Below, piece after piece: positions 27,145 through 36,282 of a stretch of DNA of 64,000 nt. A program made the position numbers and the translations under genes. Each line of letters opens with the position of its first letter. The first letter of the stretch is position 1. Origin of the DNA: PALSA-1296 sp038322815 (GTDB taxonomy: Bacteria; Bacteroidota; Ignavibacteria; Palsa-1295); NCBI GenBank assembly GCA_038322815.1, contig JBBQGG010000005.1:1-64000 (forward strand), written 5' to 3'. Under the pieces are notes generated by a model. The model was not told the origin of the DNA and did no database searches. It was given only the letters and a program-made list of their open reading frames with translations.

Positions 27145-28557
27145 ATGCTTAACATTCATTTTCTCGGCGCCGCAGGGCAAGTTACAGGCTCAAAATATTT
27201 TATTTATTCATCGACATCACGAGGCTTCCTGCTTGATTGCGGACTTTTTCAGGGTCCGCCGGAATTAAGCCAGATGAATCGTATTCCTCTGTCGATCCCC
27301 ATCGGTGCGATCGGTAATATCCTTATCACCCATGCACATCTCGACCATGTCGGTTATTTGCCCCATATCGTAAGAGATGGATATAGCGGAAATATTTTTG
27401 CAACAGAAGCGACGATAGAAATTGCAGGCTATGTGTTGCGTGATTCCGCACATTTACAGGAAGAAGATTCTAAGAATGCAAATAAGCATGGATGGTCGAA
27501 GCATAAGCCTGCACTTCCGCTCTATACATCCGAAGATGCTGAGCAAACTATCTCACTTTTCAAACCTATCGAACGCTATCAGAAAAAAATATTACCCGAT
27601 AATATTTCTGCCGAATACTCAAATGCAGGACATATTCTCGGTTCCTGCTCGATTCGAATAGAAAAACGTTACGATGATCGTGCTCCGATAAGCGTTTTGT
27701 TTTCCGGTGATATCGGAAGACGTACTCCGGTCTATTTGAAACCGAAAGACCCGGCACCACAAGCCGATTATGTTGTCTGTGAATCTACCTATGGCGATAG
27801 ATTGCATAAAGCTATTGATCCGAAAGCTGAGTTACGTGATGTTGTTCTCGAAGCGGTCAAAACCAAATCAATGTTAGTTATTCCCGCTTTTGCAGTTGAT
27901 CGTTCGCAAGAGCTTCTTTTCTGTCTGAATGCTTTGATGCGCGACGGCGAAATTCCTATGCTCAAAACATATATTGATAGTCCGATGGCAACCGGCGTGA
28001 CAGATATTTATGATAAATTTACCGACGAGCATATTTTTACGAAAGAAGAATTAGATGAACCGGATAAAAACCCACTTCGCTTTCAATCGTTGAAATTCAC
28101 AAAGTCACCGAATGAATCGAAGCAACTCAACGATCTTAAAGGTCCAGCCATCATCATCAGCGCAAGTGGGATGGCTACAGGAGGACGTGTCGTTCATCAT
28201 TTGATCAACCGCCTTCCGAAGACGGATACGATCGTACTTATCACCGGATATCAAGCCGAACAAACCCTCGGCAGGGCACTTGTCGAAGGAGCAAAAAGTG
28301 TGTTCATCCACGGTCAGCAGATCGAAGTGAAAGCACAGATCAGAACGCTGAATTCATTTAGCGGTCATGCTGATCAGGGCGAGATCATGGACTGGCTAAA
28401 GAGTATGCCGAAACCGCCGAAGAAAATATTCCTAACTCACGGAGAAGATAATGCCAGGATTGCGCTTAAAGCAAAGATCGAACAAGAGCTAAAATGGGAA
28501 GTGATGATGCCACACTTAGGAAATTCGTTTGATCTGGAATCAGATTCGAGTTCTTAA
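27145..28557 (+). CDS. Metallo-beta-lactamase / beta-CASP nuclease (CPSF-like)
   Basis: 470 aa. Metal ligands include THAHLDHVG (HxHxDH), the later NAGHILGS, and SGDIG. The beta-CASP domain follows (CESTYGDRLH, IPAFAVDRSQELL, ISASGMATGGRV). The C-terminal RMMBL zinc-binding segment has FSGHADQGE and FLTHGE. This is the bacterial CPSF-73/YSH1-like RNA nuclease family. A 24-base gap separates it from rsfS. The stop codon lies inside the first unit of the heptad array at 28551, which probably ends transcription. Confidence 0.9.
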   Translation: MLNIHFLGAAGQVTGSKYFIYSSTSRGFLLDCGLFQGPPELSQMNRIPLSIPIGAIGNILITHAHLDHVGYLPHIVRDGYSGNIFATEATIEIAGYVLRDSAHLQEEDSKNANKHGWSKHKPALPLYTSEDAEQTISLFKPIERYQKKILPDNISAEYSNAGHILGSCSIRIEKRYDDRAPISVLFSGDIGRRTPVYLKPKDPAPQADYVVCESTYGDRLHKAIDPKAELRDVVLEAVKTKSMLVIPAFAVDRSQELLFCLNALMRDGEIPMLKTYIDSPMATGVTDIYDKFTDEHIFTKEELDEPDKNPLRFQSLKFTKSPNESKQLNDLKGPAIIISASGMATGGRVVHHLINRLPKTDTIVLITGYQAEQTLGRALVEGAKSVFIHGQQIEVKAQIRTLNSFSGHADQGEIMDWLKSMPKPPKKIFLTHGEDNARIALKAKIEQELKWEVMMPHLGNSFDLESDSSS

Positions 28558-28644
28558 TTCTTAATTCTTAATTCTTAATTCTTAATTCTTAGTTCTTAGT
28601 TCTTATTTTTTTATTAAGAATTAAGCACTAAGAACTAAGAACTT
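28551..28644. repeat. Inverted heptad array (TTCTTAA/TTCTTAG)n between convergent genes
   Basis: Five TTCTTAA units (28551-28585), two TTCTTAG units and a partial unit run to 28605. An A/T spacer follows. The array then reads in the opposite direction (TAAGAAT..TAAGAAC TAAGAAC) to 28642. The arms pair over at least 14 bases (GTTCTTAGTTCTTA with its complement). The stop codons of both flanking genes touch the array, so it can serve as a two-way transcription end. Confidence 0.85.
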
Positions 28645-30009
28645 TTACCACGTCCGAATAACCGTATATTCCACTTTCTGCTCACTCCGTGCTTTCACCG
28701 GAACATGAAAGACGATCTCATTTGCATTCTTTTTCTCAAAGTCCATTGATTGTTTAATAATCTCCCAATTATTGTACCCCATCGTTTCGAGGGCATCTAT
28801 CGTCACATCTTCATCTTTCCGATTCTTAAGTGTTATTTGAATTGTTTCTCTCGATGTACGATCACCATTACTCTTTGAATCTATAACCACTCGTTCTCCG
28901 ATAAGATCGAAAGCATCACCAACTTTTAATGTGATTTTCTCATCGCGTGGCGTATGCTTAATCCTGTCTTCGCCGACAAATTGATACGAACCATCCTTAT
29001 CTTTTTTCATTACGCGAACGATGCCTTCAGGAAGCGGCATTCCCATATTGTTCTCTTTTGCGTTTTCAAATTTAATTGTAACCTCAGCATTTCTACCGCC
29101 TCTAAACGAATAAATCTTTTGTGCTTTTACTTTATCCGCTTCCAAAAGGGATATTTGTTTTACTTCGTTATTCTTGATAGTTACTTGTCTGCCAAGGTCA
29201 TAAATATGATATTCGAATAATCCGCGCTCTTCAAAAGAGGGCGCCATCATGGCAAGTTTCTCTGCGTTCTGATTTCCGCGACTCCCATGAATAGAGTATC
29301 CGTCATTATTATATACTTTGTTAATTGCGCCTGCTACAAGTTTCAGTTTAGCATTCTCAAAAGTTGCTCCGCATTTATTATCAACACTTACCCAACCTGT
29401 CAGGTCAAGTGATTTATCATCATCGGCAAGCGAAATGATGTATTCTGCATGCCAGGAAATTCCTGAAGTTTGATACAAGACTTCAAGAGGTTCTTGATTG
29501 AGAGTAGAATTTGATGAGACATTCCAAATCAGAGTCGGTCTTGTAATCAGTCCTTCCGGTAAATTCGGAACAGAAATTCTGTACTGTGTTGTGCTTGGGA
29601 ACATCAGAATGCCCGAAGGCGAAGAGAGAGTTATTTGTCCTCCTTGTGATGAAAGCAGGATGCCCTCAGTCTTATTGCCTTTGTCATCGGTGAGCGAGAT
29701 TTGTTTATCAATATATTTCTCGAGAAGTTTTTCCTGATTAACAAGATCATATTCGAAGTTCTGCTCCAGAATTTCCACATCTTTCGGATGTTCCGAAGCT
29801 GTGATCTTCACTGTTGTCGGGTCAATCAGTGAAGGTACATCGAGTAGTTTTACTTCGCTCTGCCCTTTTTTTAGATCGAAAAGTCGCACATCACGGACGA
29901 CTCCAAGATTATTATTATACACAGTCAGCGCAATGGATTCCCGCTTTGCATCTTGTGCAAAAAGAGGTGAAGCGCAGAATATAGTGAGAAAGAGGAGATG
30001 CTTTTTCAT
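28645..30009 (-). CDS. DUF4139 domain-containing exported protein
   Basis: 454 aa with a signal peptide (cleavage after SPLFA near 18). The DUF4139 signature runs through the protein: LTVYNNNLGVVRDVR at the start, then LEVLYQTSGISWHAEYI, then GWVSVDNKCGATFENAKLKL. It ends VEYTVIRTW. The family is periplasmic or outer-membrane and of unknown function. It starts 30 bases after ispE and is probably in one transcript with it. Confidence 0.88.
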   Translation of the reverse strand: MKKHLLFLTIFCASPLFAQDAKRESIALTVYNNNLGVVRDVRLFDLKKGQSEVKLLDVPSLIDPTTVKITASEHPKDVEILEQNFEYDLVNQEKLLEKYIDKQISLTDDKGNKTEGILLSSQGGQITLSSPSGILMFPSTTQYRISVPNLPEGLITRPTLIWNVSSNSTLNQEPLEVLYQTSGISWHAEYIISLADDDKSLDLTGWVSVDNKCGATFENAKLKLVAGAINKVYNNDGYSIHGSRGNQNAEKLAMMAPSFEERGLFEYHIYDLGRQVTIKNNEVKQISLLEADKVKAQKIYSFRGGRNAEVTIKFENAKENNMGMPLPEGIVRVMKKDKDGSYQFVGEDRIKHTPRDEKITLKVGDAFDLIGERVVIDSKSNGDRTSRETIQITLKNRKDEDVTIDALETMGYNNWEIIKQSMDFEKKNANEIVFHVPVKARSEQKVEYTVIRTW

Positions 30010-30039
30010 ATAGTTGTTAATCAGTGAAAATAAAACTGC

Positions 30040-30888
30040 TTACTGCGAAATAAACACCTGAGTTTCCGGATAATCCATTAATAATTTTTCACGAGCCACA
30101 TTTGCTTTATTGTGATCTTTGAAGATCGCAAAGAAAGCCGAGCCGCTGCCGCTCATCAGAGCAAACTCAGATCCATACTTATATAAACACTGCTTAAGAG
30201 AAAAAAGCGCAGGGTGAAGGGCGAATGCAACTTCTTCAAAATCGTTAGTGATGATTCCATTCCAAAGGTGAGGCTCTTTTATTGAATTGAATATCTCATT
30301 AAAATCAGTTTGCCTTTCTCTCTCTTTGATTCGAAGCATACTATACGCTTTTGCAGTGGAGATAAACGTGTTTTTCAGCTTGATAATAAGAATAGGATAA
30401 GAGATATGAAAACTAATTGGTAATAACTTTTCTCCTATCTCGCTTGCAATTGCCGCTTGTGAATGTAAAAGAAAAAATGGAACATCAGCACCAAGTTTTT
30501 TGGCGATCTCAAAGACCTGCTCTTCCGATAATTTTGTGCAATACTTTGAAAATATTTTTATTGCCGTCGCAGCATCTGCAGAACCGCCGCCCAATCCTGC
30601 CCCACTTGGAATATGCTTGCGTAAATGGATATGAAGTTTTGGCATTTCTATATCGGCAGATTTCGAACAAAGATCAATTGCCTTTACAATAATATTATTT
30701 TCATCATTCGGAATATTATGATCGGATGATGAAAAGCGAAAACTCTCAGCTTCTTCAACTAGTAACTCGTCCAGCGGCTCGTTCAGTTTGTAGAAAACGG
30801 TGTTGATATTATGGTATCCATCGTCCCGTTTCGAGAGGATTTCCAATCCAAGATTTATTTTACATGGCGAGGGGTAAAGTTCTTGCAT
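30040..30888 (-). CDS. ispE: 4-diphosphocytidyl-2-C-methyl-D-erythritol kinase IspE
   Basis: 282 aa, GHMP kinase fold. PCKINLGLEILSKRDDGYHN at the N-terminus is the IspE signature. The ATP motif is IPSGAGLGGGSADAATA, and MSGSGSAFFAIF is motif 3. It phosphorylates CDP-ME in the MEP isoprenoid pathway. It is divergent from the lysine transaminase gene with a 55-base gap. Confidence 0.96.
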   Translation of the reverse strand: MQELYPSPCKINLGLEILSKRDDGYHNINTVFYKLNEPLDELLVEEAESFRFSSSDHNIPNDENNIIVKAIDLCSKSADIEMPKLHIHLRKHIPSGAGLGGGSADAATAIKIFSKYCTKLSEEQVFEIAKKLGADVPFFLLHSQAAIASEIGEKLLPISFHISYPILIIKLKNTFISTAKAYSMLRIKERERQTDFNEIFNSIKEPHLWNGIITNDFEEVAFALHPALFSLKQCLYKYGSEFALMSGSGSAFFAIFKDHNKANVAREKLLMDYPETQVFISQ

Positions 30889-30943
30889 TTAATGGTTATT
30901 TAGGCTTGTAAACGCATCCCAATCCCTTGTTGTTCTATACATT

Positions 30944-32368
30944 ATGTCAGATAAAAACGTTATTGTAATGGAAAGAAGCGCAGAAATAGGCTCTGAGATT
31001 TCTGCTGCACCTTATACTGCTAATCATTCACTTCCTGTTCATATCGAAGCCGGCAAAGTCCATGAGACTCTTGCCAAACATATTTTAGTTGATGGATTCG
31101 ACCTTGTCGTTGATCTTGAAAAATCCCAAGGCACATGGATCTATGATGCCCGAACCGGAAAACGCTTTCTCGATTTCTTTACTTTTTTCGCTTCAGGTCC
31201 CGTCGGACTCAACCATCCGAAAATGCTTGAGCCTGAGTTCAAAGAGCGATTGCTTCATGCTGCTATTAATAAGCCATCAAGTTCGGATGCTTATACGGTG
31301 GAGATGGCAGAGTTCGTTGAGACATTCAGCCGTGTTGCAATTCCCGAATATTTGCCTCATCTTTTTCTTATCGAAGGCGGCAGCGCTGCTGTTGAAAATG
31401 CGCTGAAGGTTGCATTCGATTGGAAAATCCGAAAGAATTTCGTCAAAGGCTATACTCAGGAGCGCGGTCATCTCGTTATGCATTTCAGATACGGTTTCCA
31501 TGGCAGAAACGGCTACGGACTTTCACTGACCAATACTGATCCGAATAAAACACTTTATTTCCCGAAATTCAAAGACTGGCCACGTATCGATTCTCCGTAT
31601 CTGCGTTTCCCTCTTAACGAAGCGAATATGGCGCAAGCTCTGATCGACGAAGATAATGCGATCAAACAGATGAAGGAAGCATTCACAAATTATCCCGATC
31701 AGATCGCAGCGATAATCATCGAACCTATTCAAGGCGAAGGCGGCGACAACCATTTCAGCAAACGATTTTTAACGACGCTGCGCAGACTTGCCGATGAGAA
31801 TGATGCTATTCTTATTTTCGATGAAGTTCAAACCGGCGTTGGTATCACCGGAAAAATGTGGGCACATCAGCATTTTATAAAACCTGATATTATGACGTTT
31901 GGCAAAAAGATGCAGGTCTGCGGATTGCTTGCTTCGAAACGGATCGATGAAGTACATGATAATGTTTTTATGAAATCCAGCCGCATCAACTCAACGTGGG
32001 GCGGAAACCTTGTCGATATGATTCGCGCACAAAAATACCTGGAGATCGTCGCAGAAGAAAAACTTGTCGATAATGCTAAAGCTCAAGGCGAACATTTGAT
32101 CAGCGAACTTCGTAAGATAGAGGAAGAATTTCCGAATCTCGTTTCCAATACTCGTGGTTTAGGATTGTTTTGTGCGTTCACAGTTTCCGAAGCTCAGTTG
32201 CGCGATGTGCTAAAGCAGAAATGCTATGATGAAGGGCTTATCATCATCGGCTGCGGTGATCGCTCCATCAGATTCCGTCCGGCATTAAATATAACAAAAG
32301 ATGAGATTGATCTCGGCATAAAAGTTATTCGTGAACAATTAAAAGAATTATCGGTTAGGGATTATTAA
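30944..32368 (+). CDS. lat: L-lysine 6-transaminase
   Basis: 474 aa, class-III PLP aminotransferase. The family-specific features of lysine epsilon-aminotransferase are visible: HETLAKHILVDGFDLVVDLE, FFASGPVGLNHP, and the PLP lysine segment TFGKKMQVCG (Lys321/322). EPIQGEGGDNHF and FDEVQTGVG supply cofactor contacts. It converts L-lysine and 2-oxoglutarate to aminoadipate semialdehyde and glutamate, the first step of one lysine catabolic route. The tryptophan dioxygenase gene begins 6 bases after its stop, so they are co-transcribed. Confidence 0.92.
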   Translation: MSDKNVIVMERSAEIGSEISAAPYTANHSLPVHIEAGKVHETLAKHILVDGFDLVVDLEKSQGTWIYDARTGKRFLDFFTFFASGPVGLNHPKMLEPEFKERLLHAAINKPSSSDAYTVEMAEFVETFSRVAIPEYLPHLFLIEGGSAAVENALKVAFDWKIRKNFVKGYTQERGHLVMHFRYGFHGRNGYGLSLTNTDPNKTLYFPKFKDWPRIDSPYLRFPLNEANMAQALIDEDNAIKQMKEAFTNYPDQIAAIIIEPIQGEGGDNHFSKRFLTTLRRLADENDAILIFDEVQTGVGITGKMWAHQHFIKPDIMTFGKKMQVCGLLASKRIDEVHDNVFMKSSRINSTWGGNLVDMIRAQKYLEIVAEEKLVDNAKAQGEHLISELRKIEEEFPNLVSNTRGLGLFCAFTVSEAQLRDVLKQKCYDEGLIIIGCGDRSIRFRPALNITKDEIDLGIKVIREQLKELSVRDY

Positions 32369-32374
32369 TAAATA

Positions 32375-33337
32375 ATGTCAGAAAATAAAAATTTAGATCA
32401 GGCAATAGCAAGATTGAACGCTCGATATGGCGATAAAGGCGTCGATTACATCGAAGGCGCAGCCATTCGCCGTGAACTTACCTATGATGATTACATTAAA
32501 GTTGATACTCTGCTTTCAATTCAACAGCCTCTAACCGATTATCATGATGAGTGGACATTCATGATCTATCATCAGCAAACTGAGCTCTGGTTTCGCCTTG
32601 TGCTGCATGAAATGCGATACGGAATCGATCAATTACTTTTAGATCCTCCAAACGTAGCGAAAGCTTCGGAATGTGTTCAAAGAGCCAATAGAATTTATAG
32701 TCATCTCACCGATAGTTTTGATGTCCTTATTGAAGGTTTAAGCACCGATCAATTTTTAGAATTCCGAAAGGCATTTGGCACATCGAGCGGTTTTCAATCG
32801 GCTCAATTCAGAGCCATCGAGATCCTTGCAGGGCTTGACCGCAAGGCCATCAAAGGACAGGATAATACTTTCTATTGGGAGCGTGCTGCACGAGATAAAG
32901 AAACCGGCGAACCGACATTAACTTTGCTAAAGTTCAAAGAGAAGCATCTTTCGTGGTTTAACCAAATGTATGATAAGCGCGAGCCCCATTCGCTTCGCTT
33001 TGCATTTGAAAAAGTCATCTCCAATGAATTAAATATTAAGCCAACTAATCCTCAGGAATTTTATAAAAAATTCTGGGATAGTAATAACGATTCCCTTCTG
33101 CGATTTGCAAATGAACTTCTTAAATTCGATGAGCTGATCATAGGCTGGAAGATCGCCCACTTAAAATCTGCAGCAAAACATTTAGCGAAAGCTCCCCGCG
33201 GAACAGGTGAAACGAACTGGGCTGAATACCTGGCAAAATCTATTTCCGAAGAACGCTGCTTTCCTGAACTCTATCTTGGGAAGAAAGAATTTGAAAACGA
33301 AGAAGAATTGGAATCAGTAACCTTAGCTGATGCTTAA
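32375..33337 (+). CDS. kynA: Tryptophan 2,3-dioxygenase family protein
   Basis: 320 aa. Heme dioxygenase motifs are conserved: LTYDDYIKVDTLLSIQ, HQQTELWFRLVLHEM (distal His66, with Phe62), FLEFRKAFGTSSGFQS, and a C-terminal WKIAHLKSAAKHL with the likely proximal His. The substrate loop is RGTGETNW instead of the usual GTGGSSG, so this is a divergent branch. Tryptophan 2,3-dioxygenase opens the indole ring to N-formylkynurenine. It is paired with lysine 6-transaminase, and no kynurenine genes are nearby. The symbol is for the family; substrate is not proven. Confidence 0.82.
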   Translation: MSENKNLDQAIARLNARYGDKGVDYIEGAAIRRELTYDDYIKVDTLLSIQQPLTDYHDEWTFMIYHQQTELWFRLVLHEMRYGIDQLLLDPPNVAKASECVQRANRIYSHLTDSFDVLIEGLSTDQFLEFRKAFGTSSGFQSAQFRAIEILAGLDRKAIKGQDNTFYWERAARDKETGEPTLTLLKFKEKHLSWFNQMYDKREPHSLRFAFEKVISNELNIKPTNPQEFYKKFWDSNNDSLLRFANELLKFDELIIGWKIAHLKSAAKHLAKAPRGTGETNWAEYLAKSISEERCFPELYLGKKEFENEEELESVTLADA

Positions 33338-33344
33338 TTCTCAT

Positions 33345-33390
33345 TGTCATGCGATGAGGACTTTAGTCCGATGCGGCAATCGCTCGCAAT
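33345..33390. repeat. REP-like palindrome with GGACTTTAGTCC core
   Basis: GTCATGCGATGAGGACTTTAG.. with GTCCGATGCGGCAATCGC after it. It matches the left arm of the larger element at 48045 at most positions (GTCAT-GC-A-GAGG-CTTTAGTCCGA-G--GCAATC). The core GGACT-TT-AGTCC folds on itself. It lies between the convergent kynA and guaB genes. Confidence 0.65.
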
Positions 33391-33406
33391 AACATCCTAT
33401 TAGATA

Positions 33407-34930
33407 CTACAAATGATAATTTGGTGATTCCTGCGTAATCGTTACATCATGCGGATGAGATTCTCTCAAACTTGCTGAAGATATCCTTACAAATTTTCCT
33501 TTTTGCTGAAGTTCTATAATATTTGCTGATCCTGTATAGCCCATTGCTGATCGTAAGCCGCCCGTCATTTGATAGACAACTTCTGAGAGTGGTCCTTTAA
33601 ATGGCACTCTTCCTTCGATGCCTTCAGGGACTAATTTCGATAAGCCTTCTTCGACATCCTGGAAATATCTATCTGCCGAGCCTTGCGCCATTGCCGATAG
33701 CGACCCCATGCCGCGATACGTTTTATAGGCCCTGCCGTCTAAGAAAATTTTCTCGCCGGGTGATTCTTCCAATCCGGCAAAAAGATTTCCGATCATAACG
33801 GTTGAAGCGCCTGCTGCAAGTGCTTTCGGAATATCGCCTGTTTGCTTGATACCGCCATCGGCAATAACGGGTATTCCCTTCTTCATTGCAACTGCTGAGG
33901 CTTCCATGATAGCTGTAAGCTGAGGAACGCCTACTCCGGCAACGATGCGTGTCGTGCAGATCGAACCTGGACCAACGCCGACTTTCACGGCATCAGCACC
34001 TGCTTCGATCAAGGCTTTCGCTCCTTCGCCTGTTGCAACATTGCCGGCAATAATTTCGAGATCCTTAAATTCTTTTTTTATCTTCTTCACCATATCTATA
34101 ACGCCTTTGGTATGACCATGCGCCGTATCAATGGAGATCACATCAACATGTGCTTTTACTAAAGCCTCGACTCGCTGCAATGTATCGGCGGAAATTCCGA
34201 TCGCTGCGCCGCAGACAAGTCTGCCGCTTGAATCTTTGGCAGCATGTGGATGACGCTTTTTCTTTTGAATATCTTTGAAGGTGATAAGTCCTTTCAGTTT
34301 TCCGGATTTATCAACGACGGGAAGTTTTTCGATCTTATTATATTGTAAGATCTCTTCAGCTTTTTCAAGAGTCGTGCCAAGCGGCGCGGTGACAAGATCG
34401 CGCTTTGTCATGATGCGCTCGATAGGCTGATCCATCTTCGATTCGAAACGCGTATCACGATTGGTCAGCATGCCGACGAGGAAGCCATCTTTATTGACTA
34501 CTGGAATTCCGGAGATGGAATATTTTTCCATCAGGAATAGCGCATCGCGCAAAGGCTTATCGGCAGTGAGTGTGATCGGCGATTGTATCATTCCGCTTTC
34601 CGAGCGCTTAACGCGATCAACTTCTTCCGCTTGACGAGCGATCGAAAGATTTTTATGAATGAAACCTATGCCGCCTTCGCGTGCGATAGCAATTGCCATT
34701 GCGGATTCGGTGACGGTATCCATCGCACTCGATACGAATGGCGTGGATAGCCGAATGTTGCGCGTCAGCTGCGTTGCAAGATCGACATCACGAGGCAGAA
34801 TTTCGGAATAGCCCGGAATGAGCAAAACATCATCATAGGTGATGCCTTCTCCATAAGGAAATTTGGCAGCAAAATTGATAATTCCGTTAGAATTGGGCTT
34901 CGAAAGGCGGGTTGGTGTTGTCTTTGGCAT
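33407..34930 (-). CDS. guaB: Inosine-5'-monophosphate dehydrogenase GuaB
   Basis: 507 aa from the ATG at 34930, chosen because AAGGAG lies 8-9 bases upstream; an in-frame TTG at 34966 has no such site. It oxidises IMP to XMP in guanine nucleotide synthesis. It shows TYDDVLLIPGYSEILP, two CBS domains (~105-225), the catalytic loop GPGSICTTRIVAGVGVPQ, and the flap GSADRYFQ. A -7 promoter box (TATATTTG) is at 34971-34964. Confidence 0.98.
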   Translation of the reverse strand: MPKTTPTRLSKPNSNGIINFAAKFPYGEGITYDDVLLIPGYSEILPRDVDLATQLTRNIRLSTPFVSSAMDTVTESAMAIAIAREGGIGFIHKNLSIARQAEEVDRVKRSESGMIQSPITLTADKPLRDALFLMEKYSISGIPVVNKDGFLVGMLTNRDTRFESKMDQPIERIMTKRDLVTAPLGTTLEKAEEILQYNKIEKLPVVDKSGKLKGLITFKDIQKKKRHPHAAKDSSGRLVCGAAIGISADTLQRVEALVKAHVDVISIDTAHGHTKGVIDMVKKIKKEFKDLEIIAGNVATGEGAKALIEAGADAVKVGVGPGSICTTRIVAGVGVPQLTAIMEASAVAMKKGIPVIADGGIKQTGDIPKALAAGASTVMIGNLFAGLEESPGEKIFLDGRAYKTYRGMGSLSAMAQGSADRYFQDVEEGLSKLVPEGIEGRVPFKGPLSEVVYQMTGGLRSAMGYTGSANIIELQQKGKFVRISSASLRESHPHDVTITQESPNYHL

Positions 34931-34963
34931 GAAAAACTCCTTAGTTTTGGGATGTTTTTCGTA

Positions 34964-34971
34964 CAAATATA
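34964..34971 (-). promoter_or_regulatory. Possible -7 box of the guaB promoter
   Basis: TATATTTG on the minus strand fits TAnnTTTG and sits 34 bases before the guaB start. No clear TTTG is found 17-21 bases upstream, so only half the promoter is supported. Confidence 0.4.
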
Positions 34972-35217
34972 CGAAAATATTGGAAGTGAAATTTGAAAAC
35001 TGATTCGGAGCACCCGTAACTACTTAAAAATCAATAGCATAACATTGCACCACACAGGTGTTTCTTCTCTTTATCGTTTTGGTTATGAGTGGCTTCGGAT
35101 GAAGTTGGTCGGATGGTACGATGTATTGTACGGTGAATTTTTCAAAATGTTTCAAAAGCTTTTTTAAAAATCTCTTTTATTAGTAAAGTCAGCTTTAGCT
35201 TTTATTACCTCATTTCT

Positions 35218-36276
35218 TCACATCCCCTCCATAAATTCTTTCACCGATAAGATCGTGATTTTGGAGCCATCTCCAACTTTTTTGGAAAAGAGGATGTGTC
35301 TGCCGCTTGAGCTAAAAACAAAATCATAGAAATCAAACGGTATCTTTTTCATCTTTTTGGTTTTACTATTTCCAATTGTCCTGTAACCGCTTATGGGTTC
35401 ATATAAATCACAAAGAGTGATGTTAATTTTAGACCGCTTTTTATCGGAATAATCCCTTATCTTCTGAATACTATCTTCATCTTTATTTAACTCCTCTCGC
35501 GACATATATCCAACAAATAAGTAGAGATCAGAGTTAGGAATATGATCAACTCTGGAAATCAGCGGTGAAGAAAGCAAAGTATCATATAGCTTATTAAGGA
35601 AATTATAGCTTATTACATGATCTGTAATTTCCTGACGTTTTTTATCTCGCTCAATATAAATGAGATCATTTTCACCGCTTCCTTCTTGAACGCGATCCTT
35701 AATACTTTCAGGAAGAGTATCCAATACAGTATTCATATCGGGATCGAGAATTATCTCCAGCCTTTTTCGTTTATAGGATATATATGGTGAGGCAATAAAT
35801 CTATTAGGTCCCAATGCTCCGGTGATTTCATATCCATCCCTCATCTTACCAATATAGCTTATACTATCAGGATAAAGCCTGTATATAATGCTTCCATTAA
35901 ATCCTGACATTGTATGTCCGACAGCAAAATATCGTTTGTCGTTAGAAATAGCACCAAAGCAGCATGTAGGAAGTTCTTTTATTTTCTTAGAATGTAAATT
36001 AAAAAAATATTCATTATTATCGTACCTTCCTTCGTAGAGGATAATCGAATCGTTTAGAAAGAAAAGATGATCGGTATGAATTGAAGTGTCAAGTAAAGAA
36101 ATTCTTTTGAGAATTCCATTTCTATCAATATTTACTTTAGTGAGCACCCTTGAAGTATCAGTGATCTCATATAGAACTCCATTGAAAGATTCATCCTTAT
36201 TATCAGGCGTAACGAATTCTTGACCAAAACATCTTGATGAACTGAAAAGCAATATAATTAATACTGCCTGTTTCAT
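35218..36276 (-). CDS. Exported protein of unknown function
   Basis: 352 aa with a signal peptide (MKQAVLIILLFSSSRCFGQ). The mature part is charged and beta-rich with no recognised domain. Strings such as NDKRYFAVGHTMSGFNGS and SSSGRHILFSKK look like beta-propeller blades, so a WD40-like propeller is possible. It begins 6 bases after the TPR gene's stop, indicating one transcript. About 290 bases without a gene follow before guaB, and no terminator is obvious there. Confidence 0.65.
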   Translation of the reverse strand: MKQAVLIILLFSSSRCFGQEFVTPDNKDESFNGVLYEITDTSRVLTKVNIDRNGILKRISLLDTSIHTDHLFFLNDSIILYEGRYDNNEYFFNLHSKKIKELPTCCFGAISNDKRYFAVGHTMSGFNGSIIYRLYPDSISYIGKMRDGYEITGALGPNRFIASPYISYKRKRLEIILDPDMNTVLDTLPESIKDRVQEGSGENDLIYIERDKKRQEITDHVISYNFLNKLYDTLLSSPLISRVDHIPNSDLYLFVGYMSREELNKDEDSIQKIRDYSDKKRSKINITLCDLYEPISGYRTIGNSKTKKMKKIPFDFYDFVFSSSGRHILFSKKVGDGSKITILSVKEFMEGM

Positions 36277-36282
36277 CTTCCA

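Noticed and set aside
28551..28644. Heptad array as a CRISPR or origin iteron array
   Set aside because: Units are only 7 bp with no spacers, pair with an inverted arm, and sit between stop codons; no initiator gene or DnaA-box cluster is nearby.
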